Below, in pieces: positions 51,936 through 61,542 of a stretch of DNA of 64,000 bases. The notes beneath the pieces were generated by a model, which was not told the DNA's origin, ran no database searches, and worked only from the letters and a program-made list of their open reading frames with translations. Within the stretch, counting starts at the first letter, position 1, and the number at the start of each line of letters is the position of its first letter. The stretch is taken from assembly GCA_000024525.1 (NCBI GenBank), contig CP001769.1:6853001-6917000 (forward strand), written 5' to 3'. The stretch is from Spirosoma linguale DSM 74. GTDB lineage: Bacteria > Bacteroidota > Bacteroidia > Cytophagales > Spirosomataceae. A program made the position numbers and the translations under genes.

Positions 51936-53366
51936 ATGTCGCATGTTACATCAGCCGTAAGAACTCCCCTCGTCACCGGTGGTAAAACCTACGCCGACGT
52001 GACGGAGGATATCAGCAGACAGGTTGAGGGAAAACCCACCCGCGAGTGGACGATTGCCTTTACCATCTCGGTGATTGTGCTACTTTACGGAGCCGCCTGC
52101 GTATTTTGGACCTGGTGGGAAGGCTTAGGCGTTTGGGGTCTTAACAAGACTGTTGGCTGGGCGTGGGATATTACCAACTTTGTATGGTGGGTAGGTATTG
52201 GTCACGCTGGAACGTTGATCTCGGCTATCCTGCTTTTGTTTCGTCAGAAATGGCGGACGGCGGTAAACCGGGCGGCTGAAGCCATGACGATCTTTGCCGT
52301 ATTATGTGCAGCCAGCTTCATTCTTATGCACATGGGTCGGCCCTGGTTGGCTTACTGGGCGTTACCGTTGCCTAACACGTTCGGTTCATTGTGGGTGAAC
52401 TTCAAATCCCCACTGGTATGGGACGTATTTGCCATCAGTACGTATTTCACTGTATCCCTCGTGTTCTGGTACATGGGTCTTATTCCTGACCTGGCTACTA
52501 TCCGCGACCGGGCCCGCAGCAAAGTATCCCGTTATATCTATGGTGCGTTTGCTATGGGATGGAACGGTTCAGCAAAAACTTGGGCTCGTTATGAATACAT
52601 GAGTTTGATCCTGGCCGGTCTGTCGACACCGCTTGTACTTTCTGTACACACGATTGTAAGTATGGACTTTGCTACCTCGGTTATTCCTGGCTGGCACACA
52701 ACCATTTTCCCTCCTTACTTCGTTGCCGGTGCTATCTTCTCTGGCTTCGCCATGGTACAGAACCTGGTGTTGATTATCCGGGTGGTATTTAAGCTGGAAG
52801 ACTACATTACACTGGAGCACATCGAGTCGATGAACAAAGTCATTACGCTGACCGGCTCCATTGTCGGTGTGGCTTACCTGACCGAGTTTTTCATCGCCTG
52901 GTATTCGGGTGTTGAATTTGAAAGCTACGCGTTCATTAACCGGGCTACCGGTCCTTACTGGTGGGCATACTGGGCCATGATGACCTGTAACGTAATTACG
53001 CCACAGCTATTCTGGTCACGGGCCATCCGCCGGAGCATCGTCTGGACCTTCGTTCTTTCGGTTATTGTAAACATCGGTATGTGGTTTGAGCGGTTTGTAA
53101 TTATCGTTACGTCACTCCACCGTGATTACTTACCATCAAGCTGGGCTATGTTCCACCCAACGCTGTTTGATATAAGTGATTACATTTTCTCATTCGGATT
53201 CTTCTTCACACTGTTCCTGCTGTTCTCGAAATTCCTGCCGGTAGTTAACATGGCTGAAGTTAAAACGATTATCAAATCATCGTCCGAGAAACTACCGGTT
53301 TCGGTATCGGGAGTTGCAAAAGGAGAACGCGTCGCCAATCCGACGTTTAATAAAGACGTAGAATAA
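51936..53366 (+). CDS. actC: Alternative complex III NrfD-like membrane subunit C
   Basis: The 476-residue protein has about ten membrane spans (for example WTIAFTISVIVLLYGAACVFW, WVGIGHAGTLISAILLLF, FAISTYFTVSLVFWYMGLI, VVNIGMWFERFVIIVTSLHRD). It is of the NrfD/PsrC family and likely holds the quinol-oxidation site of the complex. The conserved HAGTLISA and NIGMWFERF stretches are typical of ActC. It follows actB within the same operon after 97 bases. Confidence 0.95.
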   Translation: MSHVTSAVRTPLVTGGKTYADVTEDISRQVEGKPTREWTIAFTISVIVLLYGAACVFWTWWEGLGVWGLNKTVGWAWDITNFVWWVGIGHAGTLISAILLLFRQKWRTAVNRAAEAMTIFAVLCAASFILMHMGRPWLAYWALPLPNTFGSLWVNFKSPLVWDVFAISTYFTVSLVFWYMGLIPDLATIRDRARSKVSRYIYGAFAMGWNGSAKTWARYEYMSLILAGLSTPLVLSVHTIVSMDFATSVIPGWHTTIFPPYFVAGAIFSGFAMVQNLVLIIRVVFKLEDYITLEHIESMNKVITLTGSIVGVAYLTEFFIAWYSGVEFESYAFINRATGPYWWAYWAMMTCNVITPQLFWSRAIRRSIVWTFVLSVIVNIGMWFERFVIIVTSLHRDYLPSSWAMFHPTLFDISDYIFSFGFFFTLFLLFSKFLPVVNMAEVKTIIKSSSEKLPVSVSGVAKGERVANPTFNKDVE

Positions 53367-53448
53367 GATAGTTTCACGTTTATGGTTCCCGGAGGATTGA
53401 TGCGAAAGCAACCGGGAACTGTAAACGAAACTGCAAACCGAATTAATC

Positions 53449-53982
53449 ATGTCAGATGTAAATGGTAACGGTAAGTTCTTAGTCGGCATCTTTGATGATG
53501 ACGATGTAGTACTTAGTGCCGTTAAAGAAGTTAAAGGAGCGGGCGTTCGGATTCAGGAAGTCTACTCGCCATTTCCAATTCACGGATTGGACGTTGCACT
53601 TGGGCACCCACGTAGTCGCTTAGGTATTGCTGCTTTCTTGTTTGGGTTAAGTGGTACACTTACTGCGTTAGCGCTGACATATTACACGGAAGGTTTTGAC
53701 TGGCCAATGATTGTTGGTGGTAAAGATTCTTACTCTCCTGTAATATATGTACCGATCATTTTTGAATTAACGGTCTTGTTTTGTGCCCTTGGCATGGTTG
53801 GAACATTCCTGATCTCAAATGGTATGGGTCCAACGGTTAAGCCGTTAATGTATGATCTCCGGACTACTGATAATAAATTTGCCATGGCTATTGACCTGAG
53901 CAAAAACAGTATTGGTGAAGGTGATATCGAGCAGATTTTAAGAAAATCAGGTGCTGCTGAAGTCAACATCAAGCAGTTCTAA
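53449..53982 (+). CDS. actD: Alternative complex III subunit D (DUF3341)
   Basis: This 177-residue protein begins with a soluble ferredoxin-like part (FLVGIFDDDDVVLSAVKEVKGAGVRIQEVYSPFPIHGLD) followed by two membrane spans (~70-90 and ~105-125, PVIYVPIIFELTVLFCALGM) and a soluble end. The PFPIHGLD motif and layout are typical of ActD/DUF3341 in ACIII operons. It is a structural subunit with no cofactor. Confidence 0.92.
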   Translation: MSDVNGNGKFLVGIFDDDDVVLSAVKEVKGAGVRIQEVYSPFPIHGLDVALGHPRSRLGIAAFLFGLSGTLTALALTYYTEGFDWPMIVGGKDSYSPVIYVPIIFELTVLFCALGMVGTFLISNGMGPTVKPLMYDLRTTDNKFAMAIDLSKNSIGEGDIEQILRKSGAAEVNIKQF

Positions 53983-53996
53983 CGATCAGTATAAGG

Positions 53997-54608
53997 ATGA
54001 TAACTAAATATAAAAGTGTTGCGGCACTAGCTATTATCGGACTGTTAATTACGGGCACATCCTGTGAAAGAGGTCACGATGATACGGGCACTGTATATGC
54101 CCCGAACATGTACGAGCCGGTTGGTTATGAGCCCTACAAACAAATAAGGGCGAATACGATCAACCAGCGAGAGAACGGTCTTAACATGCGTTTACCCGCA
54201 CAGGGTACTGTTGCCCGCCCCAATTATCATACAACATTTGGCGAGGGTGCTAACAAGACCACGGATCTGATGATGTATAACATTCCGGCGGATAGTATTG
54301 GGATTGCAGAACGCGTTTTGACAAATCCAATCCAGGATTCAGAAAAAACGCAGGCAGAAGGCCAGCTACTATACACTCGCTACTGCAGCCATTGCCATGG
54401 TGCAACCGGTAAAGGGGACGGGCCTGTAGCTGCACAGTACAAGGGGGTTCCCAACTACTCGGCTGATGCCTATAAGACTATGAATGACGGACACATTTTT
54501 CACGTCATTACCCATGGAAAAGGTCGTATGTGGCCACATGGCTCGCAAATTACACCAGAAGACCGGTGGAAGATTGTACAATACGTTCACAAACTCCAAC
54601 AAGGATAA
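53997..54608 (+). CDS. actE: Alternative complex III monoheme cytochrome c subunit E
   Basis: The 203-residue lipoprotein starts MITKYKSVAALAIIGLLITGTSC with lipobox cysteine ~23. A conserved N-terminal segment MYEPVGYEPYKQ and NGLNMRLPAQGTVAR leads to a cytochrome c domain with heme site CSHCH (near residue 131) and probable Met ligand in GKGRMWPHGSQI. It is the mobile or exit cytochrome of ACIII, lying close to the oxidase. The gene is 14 bases after actD. Confidence 0.94.
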   Translation: MITKYKSVAALAIIGLLITGTSCERGHDDTGTVYAPNMYEPVGYEPYKQIRANTINQRENGLNMRLPAQGTVARPNYHTTFGEGANKTTDLMMYNIPADSIGIAERVLTNPIQDSEKTQAEGQLLYTRYCSHCHGATGKGDGPVAAQYKGVPNYSADAYKTMNDGHIFHVITHGKGRMWPHGSQITPEDRWKIVQYVHKLQQG

Positions 54609-54691
54609 ACGACAATGGATGGAACGGTTAACAGCATTTGCGTTAATCGGAACCATCTACAGTCTTTAAATTAATTGACAAACCAATAAGA

Positions 54692-56002
54692 ATGGCATCG
54701 GCTCACGCAATACCGTCCTTAGACGAAGAATTTGAATTTACTGCGGACTCCAAACGTCGGTTAATGATCGGTATTGGAGCCGGAGTCGCGTTAGTAGCAA
54801 TTGGCGCATACCTGTTGGCATCGGGTGTTGGTTCACATGAAACCCATGTGGCCGTACATGATGCTGGTGCTGGCGCTCATGAAGGCGGTGGCCACCACGC
54901 GTACAAATGGACTAACCGTTTGTGGGCTAACGTGTGGCTTAACGCTGTTTATTTTGCAGGTGCCTCCGTTATCGGTATGTTCTTCATATCCTATAACTAC
55001 TTAGCGCAGGCTGGTTGGTCATCTGCTTTCAAGCGTATCCCAGAGGCTCTTCCCGCATTTCTGCCGTTTACAGGAATTGCCATTTTAGCCGTATTCTTTA
55101 TTGCCGGACATGATTTGTTCCACTGGCTGAATCCGGCACTGTTTGACCCCTCAAGCGCTGAATTCGATCCAATCATCAATGGTAAGAAAGGCTTTTTGAA
55201 CATGCCTTTTTACCTGACACGCATTGTTCTCTACTTTGCTCTGTGGTACATGATGTGGCGTGTTATTCGTAATTACTCCTTACAGGAAGATCTGGAAGGT
55301 GGCACCGAGTACTATGACAAGAGTATTAAACTTGGTACAGCGTTTCTTCTAGTGTTTGGCGTTACTTCATCAACATCGGCCTGGGACTTTGTAATGTCAA
55401 TTGACACACACTGGTTCAGCACTATGTTTGGCTGGTACACACTGGCTAGTTGGCACGTTACAGGTTTGGCTATTATCACATTAACAGTCGTTACCCTTAA
55501 GGAAAGAGGTTACCTGAAGATCGTGAATGACAGCCATTTACATGACTTGGGTAAATTCATGTTTGCCTTCAGTATCTTCTGGACATACGTGTGGTTTGCA
55601 CAGTTTATGCTTATTTACTACGCTAACCTTCCAGAGGAAACTATTTACTATCGCGAACGCTTTAGTGGTTATGGGGGTATTTACAAGGCACCATTCTTTA
55701 TAAACTTGTTCTTGAATTTTGTGTGTCCATTCCTGATTTTGATGACACGGGATGCAAAACGGACTTATATTATTCTGAAGCTGGCAGCCTGGTGTATCAT
55801 CATTGGTCATTACTTTGACTTCTACGTTAATATTATGCCGGGAACGGTAGGTGAGCACGGCGGTTTTGGTCCGATTGAATTCGGTATGATTCTTATTTTC
55901 GCGTGTGGTTTTATCTGGAGTGTTTCTTCTCAGTTAACGAAAGCTAACCTGATTCCAAAGAATCACCCTATGCTCGTAGAGACGTTACACCACGATATTT
56001 AA
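54692..56002 (+). CDS. actF: Alternative complex III membrane subunit F
   Basis: The 436-residue protein has about ten membrane spans, with a His-rich loop (GSHETHVAVHDAGAGAHEGGGHHAYKW, residues ~47-72) after the first span, and repeated aromatic segments such as WDFVMSIDTHWFSTMFGWY and WTYVWFAQFMLIYYANLPEE that are hallmarks of ActF. It is homologous to ActC and is thought to help proton translocation. It is separated from actE by 83 bases, and coxB follows 18 bases later. Confidence 0.95.
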   Translation: MASAHAIPSLDEEFEFTADSKRRLMIGIGAGVALVAIGAYLLASGVGSHETHVAVHDAGAGAHEGGGHHAYKWTNRLWANVWLNAVYFAGASVIGMFFISYNYLAQAGWSSAFKRIPEALPAFLPFTGIAILAVFFIAGHDLFHWLNPALFDPSSAEFDPIINGKKGFLNMPFYLTRIVLYFALWYMMWRVIRNYSLQEDLEGGTEYYDKSIKLGTAFLLVFGVTSSTSAWDFVMSIDTHWFSTMFGWYTLASWHVTGLAIITLTVVTLKERGYLKIVNDSHLHDLGKFMFAFSIFWTYVWFAQFMLIYYANLPEETIYYRERFSGYGGIYKAPFFINLFLNFVCPFLILMTRDAKRTYIILKLAAWCIIIGHYFDFYVNIMPGTVGEHGGFGPIEFGMILIFACGFIWSVSSQLTKANLIPKNHPMLVETLHHDI

Positions 56003-56020
56003 TTTATAACCTGTAAAAAA

Positions 56021-57142
56021 ATGGTCTATATAGTCGCATTATTAGCAGTAGTCTTTTTAGGCTTGGCCGCAATGGTCGTTTCCAAAATGGCTGCTGTTGT
56101 TAAGAACGCAGGTGGCCCTAAAGAGGAAGGGCAGATTGGTTTGAGCAACAAGATCAATGGTGCGTTGTTTGTTGTCTTTTTTGTTGTTGGTCTGATAGGT
56201 GCTGTTTGGTCGTTCATGTATGCCCGACAGTTCTTTTTACCTGAAGCATCGTCTCCTCATGGTCGGCGTACTGACAACTTGTTCTGGATTTCAATGGCTA
56301 TGATCACTGCTGCGTTTGTCTTAACAAATGCTCTGTTGTTTATCTTCGCCTGGATGTATCAGCACAAAGAAGGGTACAAAGCCGCTTATTACCCGGAAAA
56401 CCATAAACTGGAGTTGATCTGGACAATTGTTCCGGCTGTTATTATGGCTGTCATGGTATTCACTGGCTGGAGAGCCTGGCGGGATATTATGGCGGAAGCA
56501 CCAGCCAATGCACAGGTGTTCGAAATCGTAGGGAAGCAGTTTAACTGGATTGCCCGCTATCCGGGTGTCGATAACAACAAGCTTGGTAGCTTCAACTACA
56601 AATTGATTGACAACAACAACGAGACAGGAATCGATTATACAGACGAAGCTTCTTTCGATGATTTTGTGTCAACTTCGGAATTGCATATTCCTGCCAACAA
56701 ACCAGTTTTGCTGAAGATCCGGGCTCGTGACGTACTACACAGTGTGTTTATTCCTCACCTGCGTGTAAAGATGGACGCCGTTCCAGGTATGCCAACCCGC
56801 TTTTGGTTCATTGCGGATAAAACAACGGATGAAATGCGTAACATCACTGGTAACCCTGATTTTACCTATGAAATTGCCTGTACAGAAGTATGTGGACAAG
56901 GGCACTTTTCGATGCGTATTCGCCTTGTTGTAGAAGATGAGGCAGCTTGGGAAGCCTGGTGTAAACAGCAAAAACCATTGCTGACATCAACTCCTGAACT
57001 AGCAACCCGAATTCCAGCAAGTTTAAAAGCAAAAGCAGCTAAATATTTGCCTGCTGATGCCACCGCTGCTCCAGCTGATAGTTCCACTGCGTCTGTACCA
57101 CAACAAGGTGGAGTTTCTGTAGCTACAACTACACTCCGTTAA
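56021..57142 (+). CDS. coxB: Cytochrome c oxidase subunit II
   Basis: The 373-residue protein has three N-terminal membrane helices (the first at MVYIVALLAVVFLGLAAMVV is extra relative to the classic two) and a periplasmic cupredoxin domain. CuA ligands are visible: H in ARDVLHSVFIPHLRVK and C-x3-C-x3-H-x2-M in CTEVCGQGHFSM. The Pro/Ala/Thr/Gln-rich end lacks a heme motif, so it is not a caa3-type subunit with fused cytochrome. It accepts electrons from ACIII-linked cytochrome c and passes them to heme a. Confidence 0.95.
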   Translation: MVYIVALLAVVFLGLAAMVVSKMAAVVKNAGGPKEEGQIGLSNKINGALFVVFFVVGLIGAVWSFMYARQFFLPEASSPHGRRTDNLFWISMAMITAAFVLTNALLFIFAWMYQHKEGYKAAYYPENHKLELIWTIVPAVIMAVMVFTGWRAWRDIMAEAPANAQVFEIVGKQFNWIARYPGVDNNKLGSFNYKLIDNNNETGIDYTDEASFDDFVSTSELHIPANKPVLLKIRARDVLHSVFIPHLRVKMDAVPGMPTRFWFIADKTTDEMRNITGNPDFTYEIACTEVCGQGHFSMRIRLVVEDEAAWEAWCKQQKPLLTSTPELATRIPASLKAKAAKYLPADATAAPADSSTASVPQQGGVSVATTTLR

Positions 57143-57169
57143 TTTCTAACTTACAACAAACCAAATACG

Positions 57170-59053
57170 ATGGCGACTGTATCAGCTAACCCGGCAATTG
57201 TGGCACATGCAACAGAGCATGACCATCACGAGCCGCAAAGTTTTTGGCGCAAGTATATTTTCTCTGAAGACCACAAGACGATTGCAAAGCAATATCTGAT
57301 TTCTGGTATTGTATGGTCGATCATTGGTATTAGTCTATCCGTTATGTTCAGACTTCAGTTGGGTTTCCCAAACCTGAAGTTAGGATTTCTGCGTCCTGTA
57401 TTGGGTAGCTGGATTAACGAAACGGATAAGCTGGACCCCGATTTTTACCTGGCCTTGGTTACCATGCACGGTACCATCATGGTATTCTTCGTTTTGACGG
57501 CTGGTTTGAGCGGTACGTTCTCAAACTTTCTGATTCCATTGCAAGTAGGTGCCCGTGATATGGCATCTGGCTTTTTGAACATGCTGTCATACTGGTTTTT
57601 CTTCATTGCCAGTGTGGTTATGTTCTCTTCAATGTTCATTGAAACAGGTCCTGCTGCTGGTGGCTGGGTTATTTATCCACCACTGAGCGCGTTGCCACAG
57701 GCACACAAAGGATCTGAGTTGGGTATGACGTTGTGGTTGATAAGCATGGCGCTATTCATCGTTTCGCAGTTACTGGGCGGTATCAACTACATCACTACAG
57801 TAATTAACCTGCGGACACGGGGTATGTCATTCAGCAAATTACCGCTGACGATCTGGGCATTCCTGCTGACGGCCATTCTGGGTTTGATTTCTTTCCCTGT
57901 ATTGTTGTCGGCAGCTCTGCTGCTTATCTTCGACCGTAGCTTTGGTACCAGCTTCTATCTGTCCGAGATTTATATTAAAGGTGAAGCATTACCGAACGTT
58001 GGTGGTAGCCCGATTTTGTTCCAGCACTTATTCTGGTTCCTGGGTCACCCTGAGGTGTACATCGTTATCCTGCCAGCACTGGGTATGACCTCTGAAATCA
58101 TTGCGACGAACGCTCGTAAGCCAATTTTCGGCTATCGTGCCATGATTGCCTCAATGATGGGTATTGCCTTCCTGGCATTTATCGTATGGGCTCACCACAT
58201 GTTCGTGACGGGTATGAACCCATTCCTGGGCTCTATCTTCATGTTCCTGACGTTGATCATTGCAGTACCTTCAGCTGTGAAAGCGTTTAACTATATCACA
58301 ACCCTGTGGCGTGGTAATATTCGCTTTACACCTGCTATGTTATTCTCGATAGGTCTGGTATCCTTCTTTATTTCGGGTGGTATTACTGGTCTGATTCTGG
58401 GTAACTCTGCGCTGGATATCCAACTGCACGATACCTACTTTGTAGTAGCTCACTTCCACCTTGTAATGGGTGCTGCCTCTGCCTTTGGTCTGCTGGCAGG
58501 AGTTTATCACTGGTTCCCTAAAATGTTCGGCCGGATGATGGACGAGAAACTAGGATATGTACACTTCTGGTTGACTTTCATTGGTATCTACCTGGTATTC
58601 TTCCCAATGCACTATGTAGGTATTGCTGGTTTCCCACGTCGTTACTACGCATTCACGAGCTACGATTTCACGAAGAACATCTTCGCTGATATGAATGCGT
58701 TCATCAGCCTGGCGGCCATCTTTACATTCGCAGCTCAGTGGGTATTTATCTATAATTTCGTGAATAGCTTAATTAGAGGTAAAAGAGCAACGCAGAACCC
58801 ATGGAAGTCGAATACGCTCGAATGGACAACACCTATTATTCCAGGCCATGGTAACTGGGTAGGTGAAATACCAGCAGTTTATCGCTGGCCGTACGATTAT
58901 AGCAAACCAGGTGCAAAGGATGATTTCATCCCACAAAACGTACCTTACTCTCAAACGCCCGAATCAAATCTTCCACATGAGAATGAATTGATTAGCATGG
59001 AAAGTGAGATCGAGGCACAAAACCTGAATGACCAGTTCAAACAGCCTCATTAA
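57170..59053 (+). CDS. coxA: Cytochrome c oxidase subunit I
   Basis: The 627-residue protein is the heme-copper catalytic subunit with about 12-14 membrane helices. The first low-spin heme His lies in LVTMHGTIMVFF. The CuB and Tyr-His crosslink region reads WFLGHPEVYIVILPALGM, the other CuB His pair is in VWAHHMF, and the heme a/a3 ligands are in DTYFVVAHFHLVMG. The loop GHPEVYI marks an A-type oxidase. The C-terminus overlaps the start of ctaA by 26 bases. Confidence 0.97.
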   Translation: MATVSANPAIVAHATEHDHHEPQSFWRKYIFSEDHKTIAKQYLISGIVWSIIGISLSVMFRLQLGFPNLKLGFLRPVLGSWINETDKLDPDFYLALVTMHGTIMVFFVLTAGLSGTFSNFLIPLQVGARDMASGFLNMLSYWFFFIASVVMFSSMFIETGPAAGGWVIYPPLSALPQAHKGSELGMTLWLISMALFIVSQLLGGINYITTVINLRTRGMSFSKLPLTIWAFLLTAILGLISFPVLLSAALLLIFDRSFGTSFYLSEIYIKGEALPNVGGSPILFQHLFWFLGHPEVYIVILPALGMTSEIIATNARKPIFGYRAMIASMMGIAFLAFIVWAHHMFVTGMNPFLGSIFMFLTLIIAVPSAVKAFNYITTLWRGNIRFTPAMLFSIGLVSFFISGGITGLILGNSALDIQLHDTYFVVAHFHLVMGAASAFGLLAGVYHWFPKMFGRMMDEKLGYVHFWLTFIGIYLVFFPMHYVGIAGFPRRYYAFTSYDFTKNIFADMNAFISLAAIFTFAAQWVFIYNFVNSLIRGKRATQNPWKSNTLEWTTPIIPGHGNWVGEIPAVYRWPYDYSKPGAKDDFIPQNVPYSQTPESNLPHENELISMESEIEAQNLNDQFKQPH

Positions 59054-60047
59054 TAAAAAAGAACAGCGCTTCCAGAGTCTGGCTTTTCTAACGGTAATTG
59101 TTATCTATCTGCTCATTCTTGCAGGTGGTATCGTTAGAGGCACAGGCTCTGGAATGGGCTGTCCCGATTGGCCAAAATGCTTTGGTCAATGGATTCCCCC
59201 AACGGAGATTTCGCAACTTCCTGCAAATTATCAGGAAATCTACGGAGCGAAGCTCAAAGGAGAGATCGAGTTCAACGCCGTTAAAACCTGGATTGAATAC
59301 ATCAATCGATTGTTAGGCGTTCTCTCTGGTTTCCTCGTGTTTGCTACCCTTATTACTTCCTTTACTTACCTACGGAAAGATAAAGCAATCATTTTAGGAA
59401 GTATTGTCGCTTTTCTAATGATTGGTGTCAATGGCTGGTTAGGCTCACGTGTTGTAGCTACTGAATTAGCTCAATACATGATCACACTGCACCTTTTGTT
59501 GGCAGTTGTCGTTGTCTTCGCCCTGCTATTTGTACTGATTCGTGCAAATGTGAATAAGCTTCAGCAAGAGCGTAGTGCAAAAAATACTGGTGGAGTAAAG
59601 TTGTTGCTTATTGTAGTGATGACACTAACGTTAGGGCAAATTGTACTTGGTGCCCAGGTTAGGGACGCACTTGATTCCGTTGTGAAGCAATTAGGATATG
59701 CACAACGGTCTGAATGGATTGAAGGATTGGATTGGCGTTTTTATGTACATCGCTCCTTTTCATTAGTTCTGTTCGGTTTACATGTACTTGTCCTGTATCG
59801 ACTCAGAAAACAGAGTACATCAATAATCATCCGCAGACTGACCAACTATCTGATTGCGCTAGTTGTTGCAGAGATAGGCACGGGCATAATCATGGCTTAC
59901 CTGGGTGTGCCAGCTGTAGCTCAACCAATTCATCTCCTGTTAGCCATCTTGATCGTAGGGTTACAGTTTTCTGTTAGCATCCTGCTAACTCCCAAACTTC
60001 TAACAGCAGGAGACAGCCACCGCATGTCTCAACTAGTACAAGCTTAG
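59028..60047 (+). CDS. ctaA: Heme A synthase (CtaA/COX15)
   Basis: This 339-residue membrane protein has about eight helices and the heme A synthase signature GGIVRGTGSGMGCPDWPKCFG near residue 30. Histidine ligands are seen in YINRLLGVLSG, LHLLLAVVVV, YVHRSFSLVLFGLH and HLLLAILI. It oxidises heme O to heme A for the oxidase. The start overlaps coxA by 26 bases, implying translational coupling. The next gene starts one base after its stop codon. Confidence 0.95.
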   Translation: MTSSNSLINKKEQRFQSLAFLTVIVIYLLILAGGIVRGTGSGMGCPDWPKCFGQWIPPTEISQLPANYQEIYGAKLKGEIEFNAVKTWIEYINRLLGVLSGFLVFATLITSFTYLRKDKAIILGSIVAFLMIGVNGWLGSRVVATELAQYMITLHLLLAVVVVFALLFVLIRANVNKLQQERSAKNTGGVKLLLIVVMTLTLGQIVLGAQVRDALDSVVKQLGYAQRSEWIEGLDWRFYVHRSFSLVLFGLHVLVLYRLRKQSTSIIIRRLTNYLIALVVAEIGTGIIMAYLGVPAVAQPIHLLLAILIVGLQFSVSILLTPKLLTAGDSHRMSQLVQA

Positions 60048-60048
60048 T

Positions 60049-60927
60049 ATGGAAAAAATACTGGCAATAGCCACTCTCAACGGGAAAGCAAAAGCGTACA
60101 TTGAATTAATCAAGTTAAAACTGACGCTGGCGGTCGTTTTTTCGGGCGTCTTCGGGTATTGCCTGGCATCAGATACTGTAATTTGGTGGAAGATTATTGT
60201 GTTAACAATTGCTTCTATTTGCATTACCGGAGCCGCAAACATTATCAACCAAATCATAGAGAAAGAGTCTGATAAAGTGATGAAGCGTACTGCTGTGCGC
60301 CCATTGCCAACAGAGCGTTTGTCTGTGAATGAAGCGGCCGTTTTTGCCTTTTTATTGTTTGGTATTGGGTGCTATCTGTTCGTTGAAGTATTCAACATAA
60401 GAGCAGCCGCGCTGGCCGTTCTCTCGCTTTTGCTGTATGGGTTTGTGTATACTCCACTCAAACAGAAGGGGCAAATAGCGGTGTTTGTTGGCGCTTTGCC
60501 TGGTGCGTTTCCGCCAATGATCGGATGGGTAGCGGCTACAAACCATTTTGGCTGGGCTCCCGGAATCTTATTCGCCATTCAATTCTTTTGGCAGTTCCCC
60601 CACTTCTGGGCTATTGGCTGGTTAGCTTTTGACGAGTACAAAAAAGCCGGTATTCAGATGATGCCTGGCGACGGTAAAACTGCGGAAACAGCTTATAAGA
60701 TAATGATCTATACGCTGTTTCTTGTACCTGTTGGCTGGTTGCCTTACATGCTAGGGGTAACGGGTATCTTTTCAGCGCTGATAGCAACAGTTGGCGGAAT
60801 CTTGTTCCTGGCACAAACGTTCCACTTAATGAGAACCTGTACGGATAAAGCAGCCTTGCAAATGATGTTTGGTTCATTGCTGTATTTGCCCGTTGTACAG
60901 ATTGTTTATCTACTGGATAAAGTATAA
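60049..60927 (+). CDS. ctaB: Heme O synthase (protoheme IX farnesyltransferase)
   Basis: The 292-residue UbiA-type prenyltransferase adds a farnesyl chain to heme B. The prenyl-diphosphate and magnesium motif reads NIINQIIEKESDKVMKRTAVRPLP (near residue 64, N-x3-E-x3-D type), with the second Asp-rich loop near WLAFDEYKKAGIQMMPGDG. About nine helices are present. It makes heme O, the substrate for the CtaA encoded one base upstream. Confidence 0.95.
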   Translation: MEKILAIATLNGKAKAYIELIKLKLTLAVVFSGVFGYCLASDTVIWWKIIVLTIASICITGAANIINQIIEKESDKVMKRTAVRPLPTERLSVNEAAVFAFLLFGIGCYLFVEVFNIRAAALAVLSLLLYGFVYTPLKQKGQIAVFVGALPGAFPPMIGWVAATNHFGWAPGILFAIQFFWQFPHFWAIGWLAFDEYKKAGIQMMPGDGKTAETAYKIMIYTLFLVPVGWLPYMLGVTGIFSALIATVGGILFLAQTFHLMRTCTDKAALQMMFGSLLYLPVVQIVYLLDKV

Positions 60928-60936
60928 CAACAAATC

Positions 60937-61527
60937 ATGAGTGAGTTAGTCAACGATATTTCCATTGTAGAAGAGCCGCAGGAGACGCTCTCAATGAACC
61001 CCCGTAAGTTTATTATGTGGTTGTTTGTTGTGAGCATCATCATGCTCTTTGCCGCTATGACGAGTGCTTATCTCGTACGCAGAGCGGAAGGTAACTGGCT
61101 GGAATATGATATTCCCAGCATCTTCTCATACAGTACAATTGTGCTAGTTGTTAGTAGTCTTACAATGCACTGGGCTTATCTGGCTGCAAAAAAAGACAAC
61201 TTTACAGGGCTGAGAATAGCGATAACTATTACTTTTGTACTCGGAGCGGTCTTTTTGTATATGCAGTTCCAGGGTTGGGTTGATTTAGTGAACGAAAATG
61301 TGTTTTTCGTTGGTAACCCGGCCGGTTCATTCATGTACATTTTTACCGGTCTACACGGCTTTCACCTCATTTCGGGTTTAGTCGTTCTGATATTTGCGCT
61401 AGTCGCTTCATTTCGGTTCCGTATTCATGCTAAAAGCCTGAATCAACTGGAGATTGCAGCAACTTACTGGCATTTTTTAGACATTTTGTGGTTGTATTTG
61501 TTTTTCTTTTTAGTCTATTTTCATTGA
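60937..61527 (+). CDS. Cytochrome c oxidase subunit III, first copy
   Basis: This 196-residue protein has about five helices: MWLFVVSIIMLFAAMTSAYLV, SIFSYSTIVLVVSSLTMHWAY, a middle span LRIAITITFVLGAVFLYMQFQGW, FTGLHGFHLISGLVVLIFAL and TYWHFLDILWLYLFFFLVYF. The GLHGFHLISG and YWHFLDILWLYLF motifs define the CoxC/heme-copper oxidase III family. It is shorter than the second copy, which follows after 15 bases. Two tandem subunit III genes are usual in Bacteroidota, and both appear intact. Confidence 0.93.
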   Translation: MSELVNDISIVEEPQETLSMNPRKFIMWLFVVSIIMLFAAMTSAYLVRRAEGNWLEYDIPSIFSYSTIVLVVSSLTMHWAYLAAKKDNFTGLRIAITITFVLGAVFLYMQFQGWVDLVNENVFFVGNPAGSFMYIFTGLHGFHLISGLVVLIFALVASFRFRIHAKSLNQLEIAATYWHFLDILWLYLFFFLVYFH

Positions 61528-61542
61528 TAATCTTTTAGACGC

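Noticed and set aside
59028..59053. Overlap of coxA and ctaA as a frameshift or fusion
   Set aside because: Both frames are complete with family-typical ends; a 26-base overlap fits translational coupling in a dense operon.
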